From Neobacillus pocheonensis (GTDB lineage: Bacteria; Bacillota; Bacilli; Bacillales; Cytobacillaceae): DNA of 64,000 nucleotides. The notes under the pieces were generated by a model, which did no database searches, had not been told where the DNA came from, and saw only the letters and a program-made list of their open reading frames with translations. The translations under genes were made by a program, and so were the position numbers. Numbering within the stretch: the first letter of the stretch is position 1; each line of letters begins with the position of its first letter. The stretch lies in assembly GCA_023702235.1 (NCBI GenBank), contig JAMQCR010000001.1, positions 310,001 through 374,000 on the forward strand, in the 5' to 3' direction. Positions 1-10,946 of the stretch are shown piece after piece.

Positions 1-2016
1 GATTCCCTTGCTTCTCTAAATCTCCCAGGTCATGGTCATGGAATCCGCTATAAGCATGCCTGTTTGAACAAAAAATCGTTGATGGCTACCAAGTAGAATT
101 ACCGGAACAATGGCTTAGAGGTGGTAATGTTTGGGAGGTTCGCAAAGCCGATTTAGCGGTTAAAATCCCATTTTGGGGAAAGGTGGAAGCTAGACATGAG
201 AATGGTCGTCTAGTGTTTCATCATTTGAATGCTGAAACGGTTACTGCTGTTCCTCACGATATGCCGGTAATTGGCTATGAAACGAAAACCATCAATACAT
301 TAAGGCTGTGGAATGCTGAGCCCTCCCAATTTCCCTTTCACACAGATATTCTAAAATACAAAAGAGAAACGGAAGCTATATCAGAATTTTTATATCCAGA
401 TGATACCCATGATGAAGGGAAAATCCTACGGTTAAAACAGCAATACCTATTAGTTTCGGCAAGCCTTCAATCGATCATCAAAACCTATCGGAAACAACAT
501 TCCAGCTTGAATCTTTTTCATCAGCATGTGTGTATCCATATTAATGATACTCACCCAGTTCTGGCCATTCCGGAATTAATGAGAATCTTAATTGATGAAG
601 AAGGGTTTGAGTGGGAGCATGCATGGCATATTACAACAAATACAATTTCCTATACCAATCATACAACCTTAACGGAAGCTTTGGAGAAATGGCCAATTCG
701 AATTTTTCAACCACTTCTTCCTAGGATTTATATGATTGTTGAGGAAATTAATGAACGTTTTTGCCAGAAGCTATGGGAACAGTCTCCAGGATCTTGGGAG
801 AGAATTAGGCAGCTTGCAATAATCGCTGACGAATATGTGAAAATGGCCCATTTAGCCATTGTCGGAAGCTTTAGTGTGAATGGTGTGGCAAAGCTACATA
901 CCGAAATTCTTAAAACACGAGAAATGAATCAGTTTTATCAACTTTTTCCAGAAAAGTTTAACAATAAAACCAATGGGATCGCTCACCGTCGTTGGCTTTT
1001 AAAGGCCAATCCCAAACTATCAGCACTTATATCCGATACAATTGGGACTTCCTGGACCACTTCGCCCCGTGATCTTAGCCAGTTATTGAAATACCAGGAC
1101 AATCCATCTTTTTTAGAACAATTGTTCAAAATTAAAAAAGAAAACAAACAAACACTTTCAGAAATTATTTACAAAAAAACGGGTGTGGCTGTGAGTACAG
1201 AAGCCATTTTTGATGTTCAAGTAAAACGGCTCCATGCCTATAAAAGGCAGCTTTTAAATGTTTTACACATTATGTATCTTTATAATCGAATTAAAGAGGA
1301 TTCAAGCTTTACAGTTGTCCCAAGAGTGTTTATTTTCGGAGCGAAAGCATCCCCCGGTTATTATTATGCAAAAAAAATTATCAAATTAATTAATACCGTT
1401 GCCGAAAAAGTAAACAATGACCCAATTGTCGGGGATAAAATGAAGGTGATTTTCCTTGAGAATTATCGGGTATCCCTTGCCGAAAAAGTATTCCCGGCAT
1501 CTGATGTAAGTGAACAGATTTCCACAGCAAGTAAAGAGGCTTCAGGAACGGGAAACATGAAATTTATGATTAACGGGCCTTACTTTAGGAACTTTAGACG
1601 GGGCCAATATTGAGATACAGGAATTAGTTGGAGATTCTAATATCTTTATCTATGGGCTTACAGCAGAAGAAGTTCTTCATTACTACCAACACGGTGGCTA
1701 CCAATCCATTGAATACTATCATCATGATAGCCGTATTCGCCAAGCCGTTGATCAGCTGGTAAATGGATTTTTCCCTGGGGTAAACAATGAATTTGAGCCT
1801 ATATTTGATTCATTACTGGAAGAAAATGATCAATACTTTGTTTTAAAGGACTTTGCGTCGTATGCTGATATCCATAAAAAAGTAGGGGAAACTTTTATGG
1901 ATCAACGAAAATGGCAAAAAATGAGCCTTATAAATATTGCTCAAGCTGGCTATTTTTCAAGTGATCGCACGATAAAAGAGTATGCGGATGATATATGGGC
2001 GATTAAACCACTATAA
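1..2016 (+). CDS. glgP: Glycogen phosphorylase, 5' truncated and frameshifted
   Basis: Releases glucose-1-phosphate from glycogen (alpha-glucan phosphorylase, GT35, PLP enzyme). The window opens inside the gene: the first codons read DSLASLNLPGHGHGIRY, a conserved N-terminal block. The frame breaks near 57-60, where one base is missing (a GGCC is expected), and again near 1575-1581 inside the conserved stretch around EASGTGNMKFMING, where restoring frame needs two bases (GGGGCCC read as GGGCC would fit). The reading then continues to TAA at 2014-2016. The PLP-lysine region lies in the C-terminal part (KEASGTGNMK). It is probably the last gene of a glycogen operon lying to the left. The breaks look like sequencing errors because all protein blocks are otherwise well conserved. 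Confidence 0.9.
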
Positions 2017-2100
2017 GGAAAACTCTCCGATTGGCGAGCCGTTAGGCGAAGACAGAGGCGTAGTTGCGCTTATGCGTTCAGAATTTATGGAAATAAATTC
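2017..2100 (+). repeat. Post-gene dispersed repeat, copy 1
   Basis: Directly after the glgP stop lies a short GC-richer stretch containing a small hairpin (CTCNCCGATTGGCGAGC) followed by GCGAAGACAGAGGCGTAG. A shorter relative begins in the same position after the metK stop (20924), again starting GAAAACTC and carrying CCGATTGGCGAGC. Both sit immediately after a stop codon, so they look like a dispersed 3'-end repeat of this genome. I recall similar blocks downstream of genes in other Bacillaceae, but that is memory, not a search. Confidence 0.6.
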
Positions 2101-2109
2101 TGATTAGCT

Positions 2110-2144
2110 AAAAAAGCTTTTGCCAATTGGCAAAAGCTTTTTTT
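2110..2144. terminator. Bidirectional terminator glgP / menA
   Basis: A perfect palindrome with 17-base arms, AAAAGCTTTTGCCAA / TTGGCAAAAGCTTTT, is flanked by A and T runs, so it can act on both strands. It separates the convergent genes glgP (+) and menA (-); the menA stop overlaps its right edge. Confidence 0.85.
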
Positions 2145-3072
2145 AAGAAAAATAGTGTCCAATGAAGATCCCAACGGTGAGTAAAAATCCAAAAATAGTG
2201 TTGGTTTGTGCAGTAGCCTTCATCGCTGGTGCCATCTGGATTGGAAGGGAATTTTCAATAAATCCTTTTGTCGCTTTAATGGCTTTTGGAGCACTTAAAA
2301 TTACGATTGCAATCCAAACTGGAGCAACTCCAGTGATAATGAGGGCTAAAACCCAAACGTAGGAAAAGGTGAACATACCAGCTAATAAATAAATGGCTCT
2401 TTTCTTGCCTAGCAGGATAGCGAGAGTTTTACGTCCATTTTCTTTATCCCCATCAAGGTCACGAATATTATTTGATAACAAAATTTCTCCAACTAGAACC
2501 ATAATTGGGATGGAAACAAGAATGCTGGTGCTATCGACCATTCCTGTTTGAATAAAGAATGAAATCAAAATAATCAGCATTCCCATAAAGAAACCAGCAA
2601 CGATTTCACCAAATGGCGTGTAAGCAATCGGAATAGGTCCACCAGTATAGAAATAACCGACTGTCATGCAAAAAAGCCCAAGTAGTGCCAACCACCAACT
2701 GCTATTCATACAAATATAAACTCCTAATAATAAAGCGATCCCGTAAAAGCCAAAAGCTAGATTGAGCACTGTTTTGGGCTTAATTCCGTCGCGGACAATT
2801 GTACCGCCTATCCCTACTGAATGCTCCGTATCGAGCCCACGTTTAAAATCGAAATATTCATTGAACATATTGGTTGCGGCTTGAATTAATAAACTGGCAA
2901 TTAGCATTGCAACAAATAGGCCAAGATGAATTTTGCCGTGTCTTAGGGCAAGTGCTGTACCCAGTAATACAGGTACAAATGATGCTGTCAATGTATGGGG
3001 ACGGGTCATTTGCCACCAGACCTGGAAGCCACGGTTGGATTCAACAGCAGATTGCTGTAAATTTGGCTGCAT
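2143..3072 (-). CDS. menA: 1,4-dihydroxy-2-naphthoate polyprenyltransferase MenA
   Basis: Membrane-bound UbiA-family prenyltransferase that attaches the polyprenyl chain to 1,4-dihydroxy-2-naphthoate, giving demethylmenaquinone. The 309-residue protein has about eight to nine hydrophobic segments and both Asp-rich Mg/diphosphate motifs: NEYFDFKRGLD at residues 71-81 and DLDGDKENGRKT in the second half. Length matches the Bacillus enzyme (about 310). It is transcribed divergently from the menF-D-H-B-E-C operon, as in B. subtilis, so the whole late pathway is together here. ATG start preceded by an AGGGAGAG-type ribosome site. The gene is intact. Confidence 0.95.
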   Translation of the reverse strand: MQPNLQQSAVESNRGFQVWWQMTRPHTLTASFVPVLLGTALALRHGKIHLGLFVAMLIASLLIQAATNMFNEYFDFKRGLDTEHSVGIGGTIVRDGIKPKTVLNLAFGFYGIALLLGVYICMNSSWWLALLGLFCMTVGYFYTGGPIPIAYTPFGEIVAGFFMGMLIILISFFIQTGMVDSTSILVSIPIMVLVGEILLSNNIRDLDGDKENGRKTLAILLGKKRAIYLLAGMFTFSYVWVLALIITGVAPVWIAIVILSAPKAIKATKGFIENSLPIQMAPAMKATAQTNTIFGFLLTVGIFIGHYFS

Positions 3073-3437
3073 ATCTTTTCTCTCCCTTTTATTAAATTTT
3101 CTTATCTATATTTATTAAGTTCTTTATTCTTTATTCAGGATAAAGATTCTTTCCAAAACTAAGTTTATGGAATCATACTAATGGTGTCAATGGCTTTTTC
3201 TTAGATGAACTAGAAGATAATACCTTAGTGATTATTATTTATTGATTAGAGGAAAAATGAAGTAACGTTTAAAAGAGCCTTTACAACCTGATTAGGATAT
3301 TTTGATATATAATAAGGTGTGACGCCGTAAAGGTAGTGACAAGTATTATTGACTTCTTTACAATGGGAGTAGTATCTTAAAAAATAAGCTTTAAATGAAT
3401 GGATAACAGTCATTTGGCTGTTTTGGAGGGATTTTTT
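3073..3437. other. Divergent menA / menF intergenic region
   Basis: 365 bases without a gene. It must hold both divergent promoters. AT-rich TATATAAT near 3306-3313 is a possible -10 element for menF, but I could not pair it with a convincing -35 at normal spacing. A GGAGGGA ribosome site lies just before the TTG start of menF at 3438. No RNA element or gene remnant was recognised. Confidence 0.4.
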
Positions 3438-4835
3438 TGGTTACCATTCAAGAAACGGAATTAAGGGAAAAGGGTCTTTTGGCTGTTAATCGTGCTAAAG
3501 AACTCGGCGGCCCATTTTAATTAGTGAAGTTCATAAAATGGACACGATTAACCCTTTATCATTTTTTAATATTGGAAAAGAACGCTTTCTGGGCGAACGT
3601 TTTTTCTGGAAAGATCCAACAGATGAGATTGTGCTTATTGGACTTGGAATATCAAAACAAATTCAATCGGATCAGGCTACTGACCGCTTTTTTCATGTTG
3701 AAAGAGAATGGCAGAAATTTTTATTGGAAAGTCTTATCTTTAATCCATATACAGAAAATGGTTTGGGTCCTGTTATGTTTGGAGGATTCTCTTTTGATCC
3801 TTGTAAAAAGAAAACAGAGTTATGGTCCAAGTACTCCGATTCTTTGTTCCATATTCCAAAATATATGTTAAGTATCATTAAAGGTCAAACCTACTTAACA
3901 ACGAATATCGTCTGTACTCCCCATGATCATCAATCATTATTTGAAAAAATCATGGAAGAGAGAAAACAGCTGTTAAATTCTCTAGATCGTCGTTATCCTC
4001 AAAAAGTGGTCAACCTCCTTGAAACAAAGGAAATTTCGCCTGATAACTGGAAAAAAACAGTTGACGATGTCGTAATGGATTTGAAGGCGGTCAATTAAAA
4101 AAAGTGGTCCTCGCGCGTGAGCTCAGGCTGGTATTTGACGATACTATTGAGTCTGAAGCAGTCGTTTCTAATTTGTTTGAGCAACAGCATGAAAGCTTTA
4201 TTTTTGTCTTTGAATCGAACGGGGACGCATTTTTAGGTGCATCACCTGAAAGACTAGTGAAAAAACAAGGGAATAATGTTTTTTCAACCTGTTTAGCAGG
4301 TTCGATTCCAAGAGGCAAAACAGAAGCAGAGGACAAAATTTTAGGCGAACAATTATTAAATGATCAAAAAAACCTTATCGAACATAGCTTTGTTGTGGAA
4401 ATGATTAAGGAAGCATTAGAAGAATCTTGCGAAGAGGTGATTCTTCCAGACAACCCACAACTGATGAAAATCAGAGATATTCAGCATCTTTATACTCCTG
4501 TTATTGGGAAATGTCAAAAAGATGCGTCCATATTGCTGCTAGTCGAAAGACTTCATCCAACACCTGCACTTGGCGGACTCCCTAAAAAGGAAGCTGTTGA
4601 TAAGATTATGGAAGTGGAAGAATTAGACCGTGGTTTTTATGCAGCCCCATTAGGATGGGTGGATTATCGAGGAAACGGAGAATTTGCTGTTGCGATTCGG
4701 TCCGGTCTCATCCAGGGAAATGAAGCATCATTATTTGCTGGATGTGGTGTTGTAGCGGATTCTGATTCTGAAAGTGAATATTTGGAAACAAGTTTAAAGT
4801 TTAGACCGATGCAGAGAGCTCTTGGAGGAGATTGA
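3438..4835 (+). CDS. menF: Isochorismate synthase MenF (two frameshifts)
   Basis: Converts chorismate to isochorismate, the first committed step of menaquinone synthesis. Starts at TTG 3438 behind GGAGGGA and reads VTIQETELREKGLL, the expected N-terminus. The frame breaks near 3509-3513 (one C missing after GGCGGCC; restored reading gives PILISEVHKMDTINPLSFF) and again near 4084-4090 (one base missing; restored reading gives LKGGQLKKVVLAREL). The C-terminal chorismate-binding domain is intact, with PTPALGGLPKK and DRGFYAAPLGWVD. First gene of the men operon; its stop lies one base before the menD ATG. The breaks are probably sequence errors. Confidence 0.9.
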
Positions 4836-4836
4836 C

Positions 4837-6588
4837 ATGAACCATCAGGAATCATTAACAGCCTATATCGCTGCCTTTGTAAGAGAACTAGTTCAAACGG
4901 GTATTACAGATGTTGTTGTCAGTCCAGGATCTAGGTCAACACCCATGGCGATGGTGATGGCTGAACATCCCGAAATAAAATTGCATGTTCACGTGGACGA
5001 ACGTTCTGCTGCTTTCTTTGGATTAGGAATTGCAAAGGCTTCAAAAAGGCCTGTTGCTATTCTTTGTACTTCAGGTACAGCTGCCGCCAATTACTTTCCT
5101 GCAATTGTAGAGGCACATTATTCTCGAGTCCCATTGATAGTGTTAACGGCTGATCGCCCACATGAACTAAGAGAAGTAGGAGCACCGCAAGCGATTGATC
5201 AAATTCATTTATATGGTCATCATGTAAAATGGTTTGTTGAAATGGCATTGCCTGAGAAAACGGATGATATCATCCGTTATGCCCGGACTGTTTGTGCTCG
5301 GGCGGTGGCAATTGCGTCTCAAACTCCGTCAGGTCCAGTTCATTTGAATTTCCCACTTCGGGAACCACTCGTACCTAACTTGGATAGAAATCTCTTTCAA
5401 ACCGAGGAGCGCCCAAAGGGATATGTTAAAGTGCATAATGGAGACCTAACGATAAACAACACACAATTTAAAGAGACTGCAGCGAAGCTTAATGGGAAAG
5501 TGAAAGGCATTATAGTTTGTGGAAATATAGAGACAGAGGGTTTTGTTGATGCTGTAACGCTTTTGGCTTCTGCTTTAAATTTTCCTATTTTGGCTGATCC
5601 TTTATCACAGCTTAGAAGCGGTAAACATAATAAAGAAAATATCATTGATGCCTACGATACGTTCTTAAGGAATCAGGACGCTAAATCATTTTTAAAACCT
5701 GATGTGGTAATTCGCTTTGGAGCTATGCCTGTTTCAAAAGCATTAACCATTTTCTTAAAAGAAAATCACTGCGCAGACCATTTTGTTATTGATGGCGGTG
5801 GGGGCTGGAGGGATCCTTCTTCCTTATCGACTGATATGATTTTCTGTAATGAAACTATTTTTTGCACAACGCTTTTAACGTATATTGAAACGAAAGCTTC
5901 TAAATCATTTCTAGGAAATTGGAAAGATATTAATAAACTAACGAAGGAACATATGACAACTATTAGAGACTCAATAGAATTGAGTGAGAGCCGATTGTTT
6001 TATCAATTGGCTGATATGCTGCCTGAAGGAGCCACCCTTTTTGTAGGAAATAGTATGCCGATTCGAGATGTAGATAGTTTTTTCCTCAACAATGATAGGT
6101 CTATTAAAGTAATGGCTAATAGAGGGGCTAATGGAATAGATGGGACTGTTTCGACTGCTTTAGGTGCTAGTTTATACTCGACGTCATTATATCTCGTCTT
6201 GGGTGATTTAACCTTTTTCCATGATTTAAATGGTCTGATAGCGGCAAAGCTATACAATATTGATATTCATATCATTGTTGTAAATAATAATGGTGGTGGG
6301 ATATTTTCGTTCCTTCCACAGGCGGAGCACGAAAAGAATTTCGAGCTTCTCTTTGGAACTCCTTTAAATATTGAATTTGAACATGCCATAAGGATGTTTA
6401 ATGGGAATTTTAATAAAATAAAGGATTGGGACCAACTTGGCTTGAATATGAAAAATTCTTCGGAAACTACAGGCATTAATGTTCATGAAATTTTAACAAA
6501 TAGAGACAGGAATCTAGCGGAACATCGCGAATTTTGGCGTTTAGTTTCCCAGGAAATATCAAATTTTGTAAAAGGTGACCATAAATGA
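4837..6588 (+). CDS. menD: MenD, SEPHCHC synthase
   Basis: Thiamine-diphosphate enzyme joining 2-oxoglutarate and isochorismate into SEPHCHC in menaquinone synthesis. 583 residues from ATG 4837, which lies 6 bases after GGAGGAG; a longer TTG reading from 4822 would place the ribosome site inside the gene. N-terminal pyrimidine-binding domain with VVVSPGSRSTPMAM and HVDERSAAFFGLG, and C-terminal cofactor domain with GDLTFFHDLNGL and NNNGGGIFSFLP (Mg/ThDP motif). Intact. Its TGA overlaps the menH ATG (ATGA), indicating translational coupling. Confidence 0.95.
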   Translation: MNHQESLTAYIAAFVRELVQTGITDVVVSPGSRSTPMAMVMAEHPEIKLHVHVDERSAAFFGLGIAKASKRPVAILCTSGTAAANYFPAIVEAHYSRVPLIVLTADRPHELREVGAPQAIDQIHLYGHHVKWFVEMALPEKTDDIIRYARTVCARAVAIASQTPSGPVHLNFPLREPLVPNLDRNLFQTEERPKGYVKVHNGDLTINNTQFKETAAKLNGKVKGIIVCGNIETEGFVDAVTLLASALNFPILADPLSQLRSGKHNKENIIDAYDTFLRNQDAKSFLKPDVVIRFGAMPVSKALTIFLKENHCADHFVIDGGGGWRDPSSLSTDMIFCNETIFCTTLLTYIETKASKSFLGNWKDINKLTKEHMTTIRDSIELSESRLFYQLADMLPEGATLFVGNSMPIRDVDSFFLNNDRSIKVMANRGANGIDGTVSTALGASLYSTSLYLVLGDLTFFHDLNGLIAAKLYNIDIHIIVVNNNGGGIFSFLPQAEHEKNFELLFGTPLNIEFEHAIRMFNGNFNKIKDWDQLGLNMKNSSETTGINVHEILTNRDRNLAEHREFWRLVSQEISNFVKGDHK

Positions 6589-7388
6589 ACGTTGAAATCG
6601 ACGGCATTCGTTACCATGTCGAAAAATACGGGGAAGGATTTCCACTTCTTCTCCTCCATGGTTTTACTGGGGATTCTTCGACATGGACGCCCTTTTGCCC
6701 TATATGGGGAAAGCATTCTACACTCATAATCCCGGATATTATTGGACACGGAAAATCGGAATCACCTGAAAAGTTAAATCATTATCAAATTGATTCGGTA
6801 GCGAATGATCTTAAAGGCATTCTTGATGAAATCGGAATAAACCAAGTTGATGTTTTAGGTTACTCAATGGGGGGAAGACTTGCTCTCACGTTTGCACTTC
6901 TTTTTCCTGAGAGGGTTCGGAAATTAATTTTAGAAAGTACATCACCAGGTCTTTTAACGGAGGAAGAAAGAGAAGTAAGACGTATGAAAGATGGGGAACT
7001 TGCAAAATGTATTTTAAAAGATGGAATCAGGTCATTTGTTGATTATTGGGAAGCAATTCCGCTTTTCTCAACGATGAGTCGTCTCCCCGCAGCAGCCAAG
7101 GAAACCATTAGAATTCAGCGTTTGAACAATTCACCCAAGGGACTTGCAAATAGTCTAGTAGGAATGGGGACGGGGTCTCAGACATCCTGGTGGTGGAACT
7201 TATCCCAAATAACAAATGAGGTCCTATTGTTAACGGGAGAAGAGGACATAAAATTTTGTGAGATTGCAAAAAAAATGCAGAAAGAATTACAAAATGGGAC
7301 TTGGATCACCATTAAAAACAGCGGACATGCAATACATGTGGAAGAAACCGAAAAGTTTGGTACAATAGTAAGTGACTTTTTGTCATAA
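6585..7388 (+). CDS. menH: MenH, SHCHC synthase (alpha/beta hydrolase)
   Basis: Alpha/beta-hydrolase that eliminates pyruvate from SEPHCHC to give SHCHC. 267 residues. [13 protein letters not shown] is the oxyanion region, [10 protein letters not shown] carries the nucleophilic Ser, and the C-terminal SGHAIHVEE supplies the catalytic His. Residues about 31-36 read FCPIWGK where the family has FLPYMGK: one T lost and one A gained about 15 bases apart would explain this local garbling, so two compensating indels are likely near 6689-6710. Overlaps menD by four bases. Confidence 0.92.
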   Translation: MNVEIDGIRYHVEKYGEGFPLLLLHGFTGDSSTWTPFCPIWGKHSTLIIPDIIGHGKSESPEKLNHYQIDSVANDLKGILDEIGINQVDVLGYSMGGRLALTFALLFPERVRKLILESTSPGLLTEEEREVRRMKDGELAKCILKDGIRSFVDYWEAIPLFSTMSRLPAAAKETIRIQRLNNSPKGLANSLVGMGTGSQTSWWWNLSQITNEVLLLTGEEDIKFCEIAKKMQKELQNGTWITIKNSGHAIHVEETEKFGTIVSDFLS

Positions 7389-7413
7389 ACAAAACATAAG
7401 GAGGAGTATCGCT

Positions 7414-8229
7414 TTGACAGTAGAATGGATTGCAGGACGCAAATACGAAGAAATTTTATATGAAACTTATAACGGAATTGCAAAAATCACGATTAATCGC
7501 CCGCAAGTACATAATGCATTTACCCCGAAGACCGTAATGGAGTTAATTGACGCCTTTGCCTATGCACGTGATGATTCAAGTGTAGGAGTAATTGTGTTAA
7601 CAGGTGCCGGAGATAAGGCATTTTGCTCTGGCGGCGATCAAAGTGTCCGTGGGCATGGTGGATATGTTGGCGAGGACCAAATTCCTCGTTTAAATGTACT
7701 TGACCTTCAACGTTTAATCCGTGTGACTCCAAAGCCAGTTGTTGCAATGGTTAAGGGGTATGCGATTGGCGGGGGCGATGTGCTTCATATTGTTTGTGAT
7801 TTAACCATAGCAGCTGATAACGCAGTTTTTGGACAAACTGGACCAAAGGTAGGAAGTTTTGATGCTGGTTATGGTTCCGGCTATCTTGCCAGAATTATCG
7901 GCATAAGAAAGCCCGCGAAATTTGGTATTTATGCCGCCAATATAATGCACAGGAAGCACTTGATATGGGGTTAGTCAATACTGTTGTTCCTTTAGAGCAG
8001 GTTGAAGAAGAAACAATTAAATGGTGTGAAGAAATGCTTGAAAAAAGTCCAACTGCTCTTCGTTTTATAAAAGCTGCTATGAACGCTGATACAGATGGAT
8101 TAGCAGGCCTTCAGCAATTTGCTGGTGACGCCACATTACTTTATTATACAACTGAAGAAGCGAAGGAAGGCCGCGATGCCTTTAAAGAAAAGCGTAAGCC
8201 TGACTTGGCAATTCCCACGTTTTCCTTGA
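7414..8229 (+). CDS. menB: 1,4-dihydroxy-2-naphthoyl-CoA synthase MenB (frameshifts)
   Basis: Crotonase-fold enzyme closing the second ring of the naphthoquinone from o-succinylbenzoyl-CoA. TTG start at 7414, nine bases after AAGGAGG. The crotonase core with [11 protein letters not shown] and [11 protein letters not shown] is clear. Frame is lost at 7900-7902 (GGCC read as GGC; restored reading [24 protein letters not shown]) and again at 8205-8210 (TTTGGCCAA read as TTGGCAA; restored ending PDFGQFPRFP, the usual C-terminus). Corrected length is 272 residues, as in B. subtilis. Without correction the second half runs past the true stop to 8294. Confidence 0.92.
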
Positions 8230-8338
8230 TTAATAAAGATCTTTTACTGCAGCTTGATGGCCTCCATCAGGCTGTTTTTAATAAGAAAAGTTAAGCGCTT
8301 TTACGCTAAAGCGAGCAAATATAAAGGTAGTGACAAGA

Positions 8339-9853
8339 ATGCAAAACGAAAACATGCCTAATTTTTTGAAAAAAAGAGCGTTTCTTACCCCGGACCGTAC
8401 TGCGATCTATTTTCATGACGAGACTTTAACCTTTAATGAGCTTTATCATCGTTCAGTCAAAGCTGCTGGTCAGCTTCAAGGCTTAGGGGTGAAAAAAGAT
8501 GACTATGTTGGTGTCTTACTAAAAAACCATCTTGATACAGTTATCATTTTATTTGCTCTTCAACTATTAGGGGTTACAGCTGTTATTTTAAATAACCGTT
8601 TAACGACAGCAGAATTGGCTTGGCAGCTAAATGATTCAAAAACAAAAATCGTTGTTCTTGAGCCATCCCTTTCCGAAGTGGGAAATGCACTTAAATCAAG
8701 CATAGCTTCCTTAAGTTGCGTGACGAATAACCAATTATTTTTAATGAAATCTGAGGTTCCCATTATTCAAGAGGAAGTTGATTTGGCAGATATTTGTACC
8801 GTTATGTATACGTCAGGAACAACAGGAAATCCAAAGGGAGTGATGCAATCATATGGAAACCATTGGTGGAACTCTGTAGGTTCAGCATTAAACCTTGGAT
8901 TTATCGAACGTGATTGCTGGCTTTGTACGGTACCAATTTTCCATATTAGTGGTTTTTCAATTTTAATGCGTGGAGTTATCTATGGAGTGCCAATTGTGCT
9001 CCATGAAAGCTTTGATGTAGAAAAAGTATTAGCTGATATTAAAAATAAACAAGTTACAATTATGTCAGTGGTTGGAACGATGCTTTCTCGAATTGTTACT
9101 GCCATTAAAGATGAACACCTTCCCGAACAGTTTCGCTGTATGCTCCTTGGAGGTGGTCCAGCTCCCTTACCGTTATTACAATCATGCGTAGAAAAAGGAA
9201 TACCTGTTTTTCAAACGTATGGTATGACTGAAACTGCTTCACAAATTGTGACACTTTCGCCAGAATACAGTTTAACGAAACTTGGTTCTGCCGGAAAACC
9301 ATTGTTTCCTGCCCAACTTAAAATTGAACTTGATGATGGGAGTGATGCTCCAGCAGGCACAGCCGGTGAAATTGTTGTAAAAGGACCAAACATAACAGCA
9401 GGGTATTTATATCGCCCTGAGGCAACAATGGAAAAACTAAGGGATGGGTGGCTGCATACAGGTGATGTTGGATATCTTGATGAGGAAGGCTTTTTATACG
9501 TGCTTGATCGTCGTTCTGATTTGATCATATCAGGGGGAGAAAACATTTATCCAGCTGAACTCGAAAGTGTTTTGTTAGGACATCCTGATGTTGCAGATGC
9601 GGGGGTTACCGGTGTAGAGGATGATAGCTGGGGTCAGGTTCCCATTGCATTTGTTGTCAAAAAAGATGGGGCAGACGTCTCAGTCGAAGAGCTTGTTGAT
9701 TATTGCATGAGTAGGTTGGCCAAATATAAAATTCCGAAAGCAGTATATTTTACCGATCTCCTTCCGAGAAATGCGGCAAAAAAATTATTGCGTAGAAAGC
9801 TGCGGGAATGGCTGAAAGAGGCAGGTTTGGATGATGAAAATTTCATCAATTAA
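8339..9853 (+). CDS. menE: o-succinylbenzoate-CoA ligase MenE
   Basis: Adenylate-forming ligase that activates o-succinylbenzoate with ATP and CoA. The AMP-binding loop YTSGTTGNPKG is near residue 160, YGMTETAS in the middle, and HTGDVGYLDEEGFLYVLDR plus the C-terminal hinge Lys region are present. About 504 residues. ATG 8339 is preferred over GTG 8330 because the AAGGTAG ribosome site overlaps the GTG. The 3' end overlaps menC by about 20 bases. Intact. Confidence 0.93.
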   Translation: MQNENMPNFLKKRAFLTPDRTAIYFHDETLTFNELYHRSVKAAGQLQGLGVKKDDYVGVLLKNHLDTVIILFALQLLGVTAVILNNRLTTAELAWQLNDSKTKIVVLEPSLSEVGNALKSSIASLSCVTNNQLFLMKSEVPIIQEEVDLADICTVMYTSGTTGNPKGVMQSYGNHWWNSVGSALNLGFIERDCWLCTVPIFHISGFSILMRGVIYGVPIVLHESFDVEKVLADIKNKQVTIMSVVGTMLSRIVTAIKDEHLPEQFRCMLLGGGPAPLPLLQSCVEKGIPVFQTYGMTETASQIVTLSPEYSLTKLGSAGKPLFPAQLKIELDDGSDAPAGTAGEIVVKGPNITAGYLYRPEATMEKLRDGWLHTGDVGYLDEEGFLYVLDRRSDLIISGGENIYPAELESVLLGHPDVADAGVTGVEDDSWGQVPIAFVVKKDGADVSVEELVDYCMSRLAKYKIPKAVYFTDLLPRNAAKKLLRRKLREWLKEAGLDDENFIN

Positions 9854-10940
9854 ACTCCATGTAATAAAGGCGCCATTAAAATTACCTTTTCTAACTCATC
9901 TAGGTGCTGTAAATGACCGCGAAAGTATCATTGTCGAGGTAACGGATGTGGACAGCATATCAGGGTATGGAGAAGGCGTTGCCTTTTCATCACCATGGTA
10001 TACAGAAGAAACGGTTGAAACAAGCCTCCATATGTTAACTGATTTTTTAATTCCGTTGCTTCAAAAACATCCGATTGACCATCCTGAGGATGCCAACAGC
10101 TTGTTTAAAGCGATCAGAAAAAATAATATGGCGAAGGCTGCTCTAGAAACAGCACTCTGGGATTTGTATGCGAAACGAATGTCAATTCCGCTTTCAAAAA
10201 TACTTGGCGGCACCTGTGAGAAAATTCCTTCAGGAGTTGTGGTGGCTACTGATTCAACGATAAAAGCTATCAAGCAAATAGAAACCTTTCTTGCAGAAGG
10301 TTATCAACGAATTAAAGTGAAAATAAATCCGAAGCAGGATTATTCTTTTATATCGGAGATTCGACGCTATTATCCGGAACTCCCGATCATGGCAGATGCA
10401 AACTCTTCCTATACTTTAAAGGATATAGACCGGCTAAAGGCATTAGATGAATTTGGACTGCTGATGATTGAGCAGCCGCTTGCATATGACGATATTGTTG
10501 AACATGCACTGCTTCAAAAAGAGATCAACACATCAGTTTGTTTAGATGAAAGCATTGTTACGTTTGAGGATGCAAGAAAAGCAATTGAATTAGGCAGCTG
10601 TAGGGTTATCAATATTAAGGTTGGGCGTGTTGGCGGCCTTTATGAAGCAAAACGGATACATGATTTTTGCGTGGCCAAGAATATTCAGGTATGGTGTGGC
10701 GGAATGATTGAATTTGGGGTTTCTCGTGCCCATAATATTGCCCTTGCTTCTTTACCTGGTTTTTTAATACCAGGTGATATATCTTCATCGAATCGTTTTT
10801 GGGAAGAAGATATTATTACTCCGGAGGTAATCGTGGAAAATGGGTTTATTACCGTACCACAAAAACCTGGAATTGGTTTTGGAATAAATGAAAAAAGGCT
10901 TCAAAAGCTGTTAATTGAAAAAAAGGTATTCGTTTTTTAA
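9834..10940 (+). CDS. menC: o-succinylbenzoate synthase MenC
   Basis: Enolase-superfamily dehydratase turning SHCHC into o-succinylbenzoate. N-terminal capping domain, then the barrel with the catalytic Lys pair (RIKVKINP), metal ligands in MADANSSY, MIEQPL and CLDESI, and the second-half block IINIKVGRVGG. About 368 residues, matching the Bacillus type. Last gene of menF-D-H-B-E-C; start overlaps menE, so it is probably translationally coupled. ATG 9834 is chosen, with a second ATG directly before it at 9831. Confidence 0.95.
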   Translation: MKISSIKLHVIKAPLKLPFLTHLGAVNDRESIIVEVTDVDSISGYGEGVAFSSPWYTEETVETSLHMLTDFLIPLLQKHPIDHPEDANSLFKAIRKNNMAKAALETALWDLYAKRMSIPLSKILGGTCEKIPSGVVVATDSTIKAIKQIETFLAEGYQRIKVKINPKQDYSFISEIRRYYPELPIMADANSSYTLKDIDRLKALDEFGLLMIEQPLAYDDIVEHALLQKEINTSVCLDESIVTFEDARKAIELGSCRVINIKVGRVGGLYEAKRIHDFCVAKNIQVWCGGMIEFGVSRAHNIALASLPGFLIPGDISSSNRFWEEDIITPEVIVENGFITVPQKPGIGFGINEKRLQKLLIEKKVFVF

Positions 10941-10946
10941 AAAGAA

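Noticed and set aside
1..2016. glgP as a true pseudogene
   Set aside because: All conserved blocks remain on both sides of each break and the same type of break affects essential genes here, so error is more likely than decay.
3327..8340. Shared 16-mer TAAAGGTAGTGACAAG before menF (3328) and menE (8323) as a common regulatory site
   Set aside because: The surrounding bases do not match and the second copy mainly overlaps the menE ribosome site. In an AT-rich window a match of this length can occur by chance.
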